This document shows, piece by piece, positions 1 to 7,143 of a stretch of DNA of 64,000 nt (position 1 is its first letter; each line of letters starts with the position of its first letter). This DNA comes from Phycisphaerae bacterium. Lineage in GTDB: Bacteria; Planctomycetota; Phycisphaerae; SM23-33. The DNA lies in assembly GCA_030745875.1 (NCBI GenBank), contig JASLNT010000118.1:20519-84518 (forward strand). The letters are read 5' to 3'. A model generated the notes under the pieces. The model was given only the letters and a program-made list of their open reading frames with translations. It was not told the DNA's origin and did no database searches. A program made the position numbers and the translations under genes.

Positions 1-34
1 TACCGTTGTTTGCAATGAGATCAAAGGCATCGTT

Positions 35-2137
35 ATGGCACAGACACTTGTTTATAAGATATTGCAGGACCATCTGACCTCCGGGCAACTGGTTGCGGGT
101 GATGAAATAGGTATTCGGATCGACCAGACCCTAACGCAGGACGCAACGGGAACCACCGCGTTTCTGCTGCTGGAGGCGATGGGCGTTCCACGCGTGAAAA
201 CAGAACTGTCGGTCAGTTACATCGACCACAATATGGCGCAGTTCGGCCCGGAAAATCACAACGATCACATATATCTCCAGTCGATAGCACGCAGTGTCGG
301 CGCGCACTTGTCGCGCCCGGGTAATGGAATCTGCCACCAGGTTCATCTCGAGCGATTCGGCCGCCCCGGACGCACGCTTCTGGGTTCTGATTCCCACACG
401 CCGACCGGCGGGGGGATCGGAATGATAGCAATCGGAGCCGGCGGGCTGGACGTAGCCGTCGCCATGGGCGGGGGACCTTTCTACACAACCTGCCCGCGCG
501 TTGTCGGCGTGGAGCTTCGCGGAAAACTCGCCCCCTGGGTCGCCGCCAAAGACATCATCCTCCGCCTGCTGAGCATTCTAACCACGCGGGGCAATGTCGG
601 ATGTATGGTCGAATACTTCGGTCCGGGCGTTGCGTCGCTCAGCGTACCGGCCAGGTCCACCTGCACGAACATGGGAGCCGAACTGGGCGTGACCACCAGC
701 GTGTTCCCGTCCGACCAGGCAACCAAGGCGTTCCTCATAGCCCAGGGACGCGGCGACCAGTACGTGCATCTGACCGCCGACAAGCACGCCGAATACGGAC
801 GGATCGTAAAACGCCTGCACGCGCAGCGCGACTCGGCGTCGATTGACAATATCAAGGACTTCTGCACGGAGGTTGACATTGAGCCCGCTTCCGACCCCGG
901 CGCCGCCGATGAGGGCATGTTGGATGTGAGCTTCGGGCACGTGGTCATAGACCTTGGAAAGGTGGTTCCTCTGGCCGCCGGTTCGCCAAGTCCCGACAAC
1001 GTCAGCACAATCGCCGAACTGTCCGGACAGAAAGTCAGCCAGGTCCTGATCGGTTCGTGTACGAATTCGAGCTATCAGGACCTCATGCTGTGCGCGGCCG
1101 TTCTGAAAAACCGCACCGTTCATCCGGATATAGAGCTTGGAATCGCACCGGGCAGCAGGCAGGTGTTGAAGATGCTGGCCGCCAACGGAGCCTTGGCTGA
1201 CCTGGTCGCCTCGGGCGCTCGAATACTTGAGAGCTCCTGCGGGCCCTGCATCGGTCAGGGGTTCAGCCCGGCTGAAGGGACAGTCAGCCTGCGAACGATC
1301 AACCGCAACTTCGCGGGGCGATCCGGCACGACAGGCGATATGGTCTATCTGGTCTCACCGGAAACCGCGGTCGCAGCGGCGCTCCGCGGGAAGATAACCG
1401 ACCCGCGGGATATGGGCGAGACCATGGATATTGAGTATCCGAATATCGAGGCTCCGCAGGAGTTCAGCATTGACGACGGAATGATCATCGCCCCGCTGGA
1501 CGAATCGGCGTCTCAGGACGTTGAGATCATTCGCGGTTCGACCATCGTCAAACCTCCGGCCGGTGAGAAACTGCCCGATCCGCTGAAGGGTCAGGTTGTC
1601 ATCAAAGTGGGCGACAAGATCACCACCGATCACATCATGCCCGCCGGCTCGCTGCTTAAGTTCCGATCGAACGTGCCTGAGTATGCTCGTTACGTGTTCA
1701 ACTGCTTCAACACCGAAGGTTCCCCGTCGTTTGCCGAACGTGCCCTCGCCGTCAGAGACGCCGGAGCCAAAGGCGTGATACTCGCCGGCGACAGCTACGG
1801 GCAGGGTTCGTCACGAGAGCATGCGGCGCTCTGCCCGATGCATCTAGGCGTCGGAGTGGTGATCGCCAAAGCAATAGAACGAATTCACCAGGCCAATCTT
1901 GTGAACTTCGCGATTCTCCCGCTGACGTTCGTTGACGCCGCGGACTACGATCGTATCTCCGAAGGAGACGAACTTGTCGTCCACGATCTGGACGAAGCGA
2001 TCGTGTCGGGCCAAACCGTGAATGTGTCAAACGCGACGCAGGGATTCGAATTCGCATGCGAAGTCAGCCTTGCTCCCAGGCAGCGGAAGATTCTCGCAGC
2101 TGGCGGGCTGCTGAACTTCACGCGGCAGGGCGGTTGA
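35..2137 (+). CDS. Aconitate hydratase, Aquifex-type (putative AcnA-like)
   Basis: Interconverts citrate and isocitrate in the TCA cycle (cytoplasm, [4Fe-4S] enzyme). Seen directly: the substrate-loop motif GSDSHTPTGGG at about residues 117-127, cluster-ligand cysteines at 342 (GSCTNSS) and 402/405 (SSCGPCIG) with the spacing typical of aconitases, and the swivel-domain motif GQGSSREHAA near residue 590. At 700 aa it is shorter than the roughly 900-aa AcnA enzymes and fits the shorter 'Aquifex type' subfamily found in Planctomycetota. A homoaconitase or 3-isopropylmalate dehydratase role is less likely, because large domain and swivel domain are fused and no leuC/leuD partner is nearby. The next gene starts 17 bases downstream, so the two may be co-transcribed. 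The promoter lies outside the window. Confidence 0.93.
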   Translation: MAQTLVYKILQDHLTSGQLVAGDEIGIRIDQTLTQDATGTTAFLLLEAMGVPRVKTELSVSYIDHNMAQFGPENHNDHIYLQSIARSVGAHLSRPGNGICHQVHLERFGRPGRTLLGSDSHTPTGGGIGMIAIGAGGLDVAVAMGGGPFYTTCPRVVGVELRGKLAPWVAAKDIILRLLSILTTRGNVGCMVEYFGPGVASLSVPARSTCTNMGAELGVTTSVFPSDQATKAFLIAQGRGDQYVHLTADKHAEYGRIVKRLHAQRDSASIDNIKDFCTEVDIEPASDPGAADEGMLDVSFGHVVIDLGKVVPLAAGSPSPDNVSTIAELSGQKVSQVLIGSCTNSSYQDLMLCAAVLKNRTVHPDIELGIAPGSRQVLKMLAANGALADLVASGARILESSCGPCIGQGFSPAEGTVSLRTINRNFAGRSGTTGDMVYLVSPETAVAAALRGKITDPRDMGETMDIEYPNIEAPQEFSIDDGMIIAPLDESASQDVEIIRGSTIVKPPAGEKLPDPLKGQVVIKVGDKITTDHIMPAGSLLKFRSNVPEYARYVFNCFNTEGSPSFAERALAVRDAGAKGVILAGDSYGQGSSREHAALCPMHLGVGVVIAKAIERIHQANLVNFAILPLTFVDAADYDRISEGDELVVHDLDEAIVSGQTVNVSNATQGFEFACEVSLAPRQRKILAAGGLLNFTRQGG

Positions 2138-2154
2138 CTTGCTGAGGAGTATCC

Positions 2155-2703
2155 ATGGACTCGGACGTAAAAGTATTTGAAGACAACGTGATCGCGGTCT
2201 TTGGTTCGAACGATGCGGTGGACGGTCAAGACGAGTTTCAGCGGGCTCACGAAGTGGGCAAAACAATCGCCAGGCTCGGTTACCAGGTCGCCAACGGCGG
2301 ATACGGAGGGACGATGGAGGCCTCATCGCGCGGAGCCAAATCGCTGGGCGGGAGGACTATCGGGGTGACCTGCTCGATATGGAAATCATCGCCGAACCCG
2401 TATATCGACCGCGAAATCAAGACCGCCACCCTCAACGAGCGTCTCGAAACGCTCATCCAGGCCGGAAGGAGCGGGTACGTAGTGCTCAACGGCGCCACAG
2501 GCACGCTTCTGGAACTGGCGTGTGTTTGGGAGCTGATGGCGAAGAAGCTGATGCCCCGCCGACCAATTGTCTGCCTGGGCGATTTCTGGGACCCGCTGCT
2601 TGAGTTGATGGCCCGCGAGCGCCCCAGCAGCGCCGAATACGTCTGTTGTGTCGAGACGCCCCGCGAGGTCGCAAAGCATTTTACCAGCCTTATGGCGGGG
2701 TGA
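2155..2703 (+). CDS. LOG-family (TIGR00725-like) Rossmann nucleotide-binding protein
   Basis: 182-aa protein of the LOG (lysine decarboxylase-like) superfamily, whose members are nucleoside-5'-monophosphate phosphoribohydrolases or carrier-like Rossmann proteins. Seen: an N-terminal beta-alpha-beta start (IAVFGSNDA), GGYGGTMEA at about residues 47-55 as the nucleotide-binding turn, TLNERLETL in the place of the MHERK-type helix, and NGATGTLLE near residue 111 where classical LOG proteins have PGGxGTxxE. The loss of the PGG diglycine means phosphoribohydrolase activity should not be assumed. A good GAGGAG ribosome-binding site lies just upstream of the ATG, and the gene follows the aconitase by 17 bases, suggesting one transcript. 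Confidence 0.8.
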   Translation: MDSDVKVFEDNVIAVFGSNDAVDGQDEFQRAHEVGKTIARLGYQVANGGYGGTMEASSRGAKSLGGRTIGVTCSIWKSSPNPYIDREIKTATLNERLETLIQAGRSGYVVLNGATGTLLELACVWELMAKKLMPRRPIVCLGDFWDPLLELMARERPSSAEYVCCVETPREVAKHFTSLMAG

Positions 2704-2798
2704 TCTCTTGAACTGTCCCTTGCATGGGGTGTAGAATAACTACAGTTGTTTGTTCCGGGAAGCAGGCGAGCTCCCGGGAGATTGACCCCGGTGCGCAC

Positions 2799-3815
2799 AT
2801 GAATGCAATACGAACAATCACCGTTGCGATGCTCATAGCGTGGATTGGTTGCCTGGCCTGGTCAGAGCGACCGTTTGACGATGCGCTGGAGACCGATGGC
2901 TCGGTCAAGCCCGCCAAACGCAACGACGTGGTGGACCTCACGGATTTCGATCCCCTCGAGGCCAAACCTGCGGGCGTTATCAAACCGCGGAATCACAGTC
3001 CAGCGGCCGCGAAAAAGCCCGTACTCCCGCTTGAGGGGAGCAAAGTTGTCGATCGCCTGTGCAGGATCAAACCCGATCCAAGCGGTTGGGTGCTGGTGTT
3101 GTTTCCGACGGAGGGAGACCGCAAGGTGATTCGTCCGAGATGGGCTTTGCCCAATAAGGTGCTTGAGGCGGTGGAGGCCTTGCACGCCAAGACCCCCGAT
3201 ATCATGTTCCGCGTCTCGGGCGAAATGACCGTCTACCGCGACAACAGCTTTATATTGCTCAGACGCGTGGGGATTGTCGAGCCTGAACGGGACGAACCGG
3301 TCGAGTACGTTTCGACGGATGTGACTCCGGTTGCCCCGAAGGCGGAGACCCAACCCGCTGATTCGGCGAAACCCAGTCCCGAAACGCAACCGAAGACCAA
3401 AACCGGGGCGGGTCCAAGTTCGGTCGATCTGATGAAGACGCTGCTGTCGGAAAAGAACCCCACCCCTGTGATCCTGCCCAGACGGAAAACAAAAACTGTC
3501 GCGGCGAAAGTGAAGTCCGTCGCTCCCGGCGCCAAAGGGGATATTATCGAACCGGCAACGGCAAGGCTGGTCGTCGATCGACTGATGACTATTCGCAAGA
3601 CGAATCTGGCGAGGTGGCGTGAGGCTACATTCGAGGCCGACAACACGCTGCGCGAACCGCCGGTGACTCTCCTGCCCTGTCGACTGCTCAGCTACGCCGA
3701 GAAACAACCGCCCACCAGGCGGCTGCGCGTTACCGGTGAGGTCATGAGATACAAGGGCAAGCGTTACATGCTCCTGCGGAAGGTTATCATCGAACGTGTG
3801 ATGAACCGCCTGTGA
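2799..3815 (+). CDS. Hypothetical exported protein with an internal duplication
   Basis: 338-aa protein of unknown function. I chose the ATG at 2799 because it puts a hydrophobic segment (TITVAMLIAWIGCLAW) at the very N-terminus as a signal peptide or anchor; an in-frame upstream ATG at 2724 would add 25 unlikely residues. The rest is lysine- and proline-rich. Two copies of a module are visible: the first ends FRVSGEMTVYRDNSFILLRRVGI, about residues 150-172, and the second ends LRVTGEVMRYKGKRYMLLRKVII at the C-terminus, joined by a low-complexity Pro/Lys/Thr linker. The shared pattern (R-V-[ST]-G-E-x-x-x-Y-[RK]-x-[KN]-x-[YF]-[MI]-LLR-[RK]-V) looks like a strand-rich fold. A BatA-like membrane protein follows 67 bases downstream. 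No function can be assigned. Confidence 0.75.
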   Translation: MNAIRTITVAMLIAWIGCLAWSERPFDDALETDGSVKPAKRNDVVDLTDFDPLEAKPAGVIKPRNHSPAAAKKPVLPLEGSKVVDRLCRIKPDPSGWVLVLFPTEGDRKVIRPRWALPNKVLEAVEALHAKTPDIMFRVSGEMTVYRDNSFILLRRVGIVEPERDEPVEYVSTDVTPVAPKAETQPADSAKPSPETQPKTKTGAGPSSVDLMKTLLSEKNPTPVILPRRKTKTVAAKVKSVAPGAKGDIIEPATARLVVDRLMTIRKTNLARWREATFEADNTLREPPVTLLPCRLLSYAEKQPPTRRLRVTGEVMRYKGKRYMLLRKVIIERVMNRL

Positions 3816-3882
3816 TCGCGCGGGCCCGCCGGTCCGAAAATGCTGAACTTGGATTCACCCACGAGAGGCATGCAGCTATAGC

Positions 3883-5598
3883 ATGACATTTGTCTGGCCG
3901 TGGATATTTCTGGTTTTGGCTCCTGTCGCAGCGGCGGCGTTGCTGGCGCTGTTTCGCCCGCGCAGAAACCTTGTCGTCGCGGGGTCGCTTTCTCTCTGGA
4001 CCGAAGCGATCAACTCTGCGTCGGCGTCCAGTCTACGCAAGACACGCAGGACGAGCCTGGCGTGGTGGTTGTTGCTGGTCGGGGCGGTTCTGGCGGTCGG
4101 GGCGGGTTCTCGTCCGGTGTATTATTCTTCGAGTCCGGCTAGAAGCGTTGCGATAGTGCTGCATCCTTCCGCGGAGTTGGGCCGCGAGGGGCTGGCGGAA
4201 ATGCGTCAGGCCGGTCAGCGTTTGTGCGAGCGTCTGGCGGCGGCGGATCGCGTGCAATTGCTGCTTCCTGAAATACTGGGCGGTGAAGGGCGATGGATAT
4301 CTCCCGCAGAAGCGCATCAACTGCTTGCGGAGTTATCGCAACTGCCTGTTTCCGCCGTGCAACTTCCCACCGCCGAAGCCCATCACGACGCGCAACACGT
4401 TTACCACCTTGCTCCCGCGTCGCTCGAGATCACCACCGGTCCGGATGTCAGCCGGATCGACATTCCCGCGCACCTTCCCGGCGTTACGATAGACGCCCTG
4501 GGAGCCGAGAGGACCGATTCGGGCAAACTGCAAGTGTTTGCAGCGCTGCGAAACGATGGGCAGCAACCGGTATCGGCCCGCTTGACGGTGACCGACGCCT
4601 TGGCTCCGGAGCGACTGTCGGGCGTGGTGAACGTTACGATCCGACCGGGATCCAGACAATCTGTAACCACAACGGTGGAGCCCGCCGATGCGCTGGCGGT
4701 TAGTGTCGGCGAGGCAGGCGCCTACCTGGTTCGCGTTGCGACAACGACCAGGGCGGTGGCGATTGTCGGAAAGGACGATCCGTATTTGCGGCGCCTGATT
4801 GAAGTGGATCGGATGCTGAAGCTGGTGACCGATCCCGACGCCGCGGAGATAGTGATTGCAAACGGACTGCCCGCTCCGCCTGGTAAGCCTGCCCTGGTGA
4901 TCGCGCCGCCGCAGCCTCCTGCGCCATGGCGATCGGCTGAGCGTGAGACCTCTTCGATAATGCTGTCCGAGGCGGATGTGACCGGCGACGATCCGCTGAT
5001 GCGAGGAGTCGATCTGAGCGCCGCTGCAATTCGACGCGTGCGGGCCTGGGTAAGGGGCGATGTGCCCGCGGGCGGCGTGCTCATCGGTTACAAGGGTTCC
5101 GTGCTGGCGGTTCGGACGGCCGATGACGCCGACGCCTCCCAACCGCGGAGGGTGTATCTGGCTTTTGATTTATCCGAGAACAACTGCACGCTGGTGCGAA
5201 CTGATGCGTACGTTGTGTTTTTGGCTAACGTGATGCGGTACCTGGCTCCGGGGGGAACGTCTGTTGAGCGATACGAGTATCGCACGCCACTCCAGGCCGG
5301 AGTCAATCCAGCCTGGAAACCGATTGTGCGCGACGAGAAGTTTGACGCTGGAGTTTTGCAGACCGCAGGGCTGACAGCCCCGGGCGTTTTTCGCGACGCC
5401 GGAGGGCGATTGCATGCGGTGAGCCTGGTTGGTTTGCGATCGACGGGAGTTTCAACACCGCCCGCACGGGCGGTTGCGGCGGCGACTTTACCGGAGGGGC
5501 GCCCGCTGACTCGGGGCGTGGAGTTGTGGTCGATTCTGCTGGCGGCGGCGGGGGCGTTCTGGCTGGCCGGATGGTCCGCCGCCGCCATCCGCGACTGA
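3883..5598 (+). CDS. BatA-like N-terminal domain membrane protein
   Basis: 571-aa inner-membrane protein. The first 80 residues contain two hydrophobic helices flanking an Arg-rich loop (PWIFLVLAPVAAAALLALF, RPRR, SLSLW, then LAWWLLLVGAVLAVGAG), the layout of the BatA/'aerotolerance regulator' N-terminal domain (PF07584). The middle is a large extracytoplasmic region with Ig-like strands (ARLTVTDALAP, residues about 220-260), followed by a segment resembling glutamine-amidotransferase/vWA-associated folds. One helix closes the protein (SILLAAAGAFWLAGW). In Planctomycetota such proteins usually sit beside MoxR ATPase and DUF58 genes; none is visible here, so this copy is isolated. No vWA MIDAS motif (DxSxS) is seen. 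Function is unknown beyond membrane topology. Confidence 0.7.
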   Translation: MTFVWPWIFLVLAPVAAAALLALFRPRRNLVVAGSLSLWTEAINSASASSLRKTRRTSLAWWLLLVGAVLAVGAGSRPVYYSSSPARSVAIVLHPSAELGREGLAEMRQAGQRLCERLAAADRVQLLLPEILGGEGRWISPAEAHQLLAELSQLPVSAVQLPTAEAHHDAQHVYHLAPASLEITTGPDVSRIDIPAHLPGVTIDALGAERTDSGKLQVFAALRNDGQQPVSARLTVTDALAPERLSGVVNVTIRPGSRQSVTTTVEPADALAVSVGEAGAYLVRVATTTRAVAIVGKDDPYLRRLIEVDRMLKLVTDPDAAEIVIANGLPAPPGKPALVIAPPQPPAPWRSAERETSSIMLSEADVTGDDPLMRGVDLSAAAIRRVRAWVRGDVPAGGVLIGYKGSVLAVRTADDADASQPRRVYLAFDLSENNCTLVRTDAYVVFLANVMRYLAPGGTSVERYEYRTPLQAGVNPAWKPIVRDEKFDAGVLQTAGLTAPGVFRDAGGRLHAVSLVGLRSTGVSTPPARAVAAATLPEGRPLTRGVELWSILLAAAGAFWLAGWSAAAIRD

Positions 5599-5626
5599 CC
5601 CAAAGCGAACCGATAAACACAATTGC

Positions 5627-5656
5627 TTGTCAAACGCCGAACTTCACGCTTAAACT
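5627..5656 (+). promoter_or_regulatory. Possible sigma70-type promoter for amrS
   Basis: TTGTCA at 5627-5632, 18 bases, then TAAACT at 5651-5656, just after the BatA-like gene stop and 36 bases before the chosen amrS start. Both boxes match the consensus only partly, so this is tentative. Confidence 0.3.
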
Positions 5657-5691
5657 GGTATGTGAGCAGGACGGATCCCAGGACAAAAGGC

Positions 5692-6717
5692 ATGTCTGAC
5701 TATCACAATGCGATGCTGTGGGAGGGCGGACAGGACCAGTGTGTCGAATGCAAACTCTGCGGGCACGCGTGCAAAATCCCGCCCGGGAAGTACGGAATGT
5801 GTCGAGTCCGCACGAACGTTGACGGACGGCTGGTGAGCACAAATTATGAAGCGGTGGTGGCGATGCACGTGGACCCCATCGAGAAGAAACCGCTGTTTCA
5901 CTTCCTGCCCGGAACTCGCAGCCTCTCGATAGCCGCCCCCGGATGCAACTTCCAGTGCGACTTCTGCCAGAACTGGCGAATATCGCAATCGCCGCGAAAC
6001 GATCCCAATCTAGCTGGCGAGGCGATCGACCCCGAGCAGATACTGGCCGCCGCCCTGGGGCACGATTGTTCGTCGATAAGCTACACCTACACCGAACCGA
6101 CGGTCTTCTTCGAATTGGCGTACGACACCGCACGATTGGCGCATCCGGCGGGTGTTCGAAACTGCTTCGTGTCGAACGGATTCATGACCCCCCAGGCTGT
6201 CGCCGTGATCGCGCCGTATCTCGACGCGATAAACGTTGACCTCAAGAGCTTTCGCGAGGAGACATACCGTCGCGTCATGAAGGCGAGCCTCGCGCCCGTG
6301 CTTGATTGTCTCCGGGCGATAGTTGACGAGGGCATCTGGTTGGAGGTTACTACGCTTATTGTTCCCGGTATGAACGACTCGGCGCAGGAGTTGGGCGATA
6401 TCGCGCAGTTTATCGCATCCAATCTCGGCGTGAACGTACCGTGGCATGTAAGCCGCTTCCACGGTGACTACAACATGCACGACGCACCGTCAACACCGCT
6501 TGCGACGCTCGAAACCGCGTGTCAGCAGGGTTCGGCGGCGGGGCTGAAGTACATCTACTGCGGAAATGTGCACGACGGACGGGGCGAGAGCACATACTGC
6601 AACGCTTGTGGGGCGATGGTTATCGAGAGAATTGGTTTCTCTGTGGGCGGGATGCACCTGCAGAACGGGGCCTGCGAGAAGTGCGGAGAGCAGATCGACG
6701 GTATCTGGGCTCCGTAG
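5692..6717 (+). CDS. amrS: AmmeMemoRadiSam-system radical SAM enzyme AmrS
   Basis: 341-aa radical SAM protein. The SAM [4Fe-4S] cysteines are C85, C89 and C92 in GCNFQCDFCQNW. An N-terminal cysteine cluster (CVECKLCGHACKIPPGKYGMC) and a C-terminal CNACG/CEKCG pair frame the barrel, as in the AmrS (MJ0808) family. YTYTEP, INVDLKSF and WHVSRFHGDY are conserved family stretches. The biochemical role is unsettled; the family co-occurs with AMMECR1 and Memo proteins, neither of which is in this window. I chose the ATG at 5692 because the protein then begins directly before the conserved cysteine region, whereas an in-frame upstream start adds 23 residues without support. The gene ends beside a strong palindromic hairpin (6749-6802). 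Confidence 0.9.
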   Translation: MSDYHNAMLWEGGQDQCVECKLCGHACKIPPGKYGMCRVRTNVDGRLVSTNYEAVVAMHVDPIEKKPLFHFLPGTRSLSIAAPGCNFQCDFCQNWRISQSPRNDPNLAGEAIDPEQILAAALGHDCSSISYTYTEPTVFFELAYDTARLAHPAGVRNCFVSNGFMTPQAVAVIAPYLDAINVDLKSFREETYRRVMKASLAPVLDCLRAIVDEGIWLEVTTLIVPGMNDSAQELGDIAQFIASNLGVNVPWHVSRFHGDYNMHDAPSTPLATLETACQQGSAAGLKYIYCGNVHDGRGESTYCNACGAMVIERIGFSVGGMHLQNGACEKCGEQIDGIWAP

Positions 6718-6748
6718 ATTTTGAGGGCGCCCCCGCGCCCGATCAGGG

Positions 6749-6802
6749 CGCAGCACGGCGGCGCCGCAATGGTTAGACCACCAGCGGCGCCGCCGTGCTG
6801 CG
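6749..6802. terminator. Perfect 19-bp inverted repeat between convergent genes, probable bidirectional terminator
   Basis: The arm at 6749-6767 (CGCAGCACGGCGGCGCCGC) is exactly complementary to 6784-6802. The 16-base spacer contains a further TGGT/ACCA pairing. The element lies between amrS (plus, ends 6717) and the small gene at 6860-6937 (minus), where both transcripts should end. No U-tract follows on either strand, so it may work as a non-canonical or Rho-assisted terminator, or it may be a dispersed palindromic repeat. Confidence 0.5.
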
Positions 6803-6859
6803 TATTCGTCACGCCGACAACATCAATCGGACAAAAGGCCCGGGCGATGCTGTGAGTAA

Positions 6860-6937
6860 TTACTTCTTCTTGCGACGATTGCGTCGCTCGCGACGTTTTT
6901 TGGAACCGATTTTTCTTCTGCGTCTTGGCTTACTCAT
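6860..6937 (-). CDS. 25-residue highly basic small protein (ribosomal-protein-like)
   Basis: Minus-strand ORF of 25 codons, too short for most gene finders. It starts MSKPRRRRKIGSKKRR, continues with further Arg/Glu/Asn and ends RRKKK before a TAA stop; 18 of 25 residues are Lys or Arg. On the coding strand a near-ideal ribosome-binding site (TTTGAGGTTGTA directly before ATG) supports translation. It sits alone in an otherwise empty gap between amrS and uvrB and faces amrS across the strong hairpin. Composition and size resemble tiny ribosomal proteins (bTHX, or the AURKAIP1/COX24-like bS22/mS38 group), but I cannot establish homology. A DNA- or RNA-neutralising peptide is the alternative. 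Confidence 0.65.
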   Translation of the reverse strand: MSKPRRRRKIGSKKRRERRNRRKKK

Positions 6938-7085
6938 TACAACCTCAAATATTAACCACGATCATATCGGCCCGGCCGATACGTACATTACACGTTAACC
7001 CGCCCGATTGCGGATAAAAATGATATCACATCGCAACCCGCATTGCCAGCAATATTTGACGGATAACCGTCCGGTTTCGATATCT

Positions 7086-7116
7086 ATTGTACCCCGCCGC
7101 CTCAGGGCGGTACAAT
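7086..7116 (+). promoter_or_regulatory. Inverted repeat overlapping the likely uvrB promoter
   Basis: ATTGTACC at 7086-7093 is matched by its exact reverse complement GGTACAAT at 7109-7116. The right arm contains TACAAT, a plausible -10 box about 20 bases upstream of the uvrB ribosome-binding site; the left arm contains TTGTAC at the -35 distance (18-base spacer). The arrangement looks like an operator covering a promoter. It is not a recognisable LexA box. Confidence 0.4.
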
Positions 7117-7143
7117 GAGGAACTTGCACCTGATCGGAGATCG

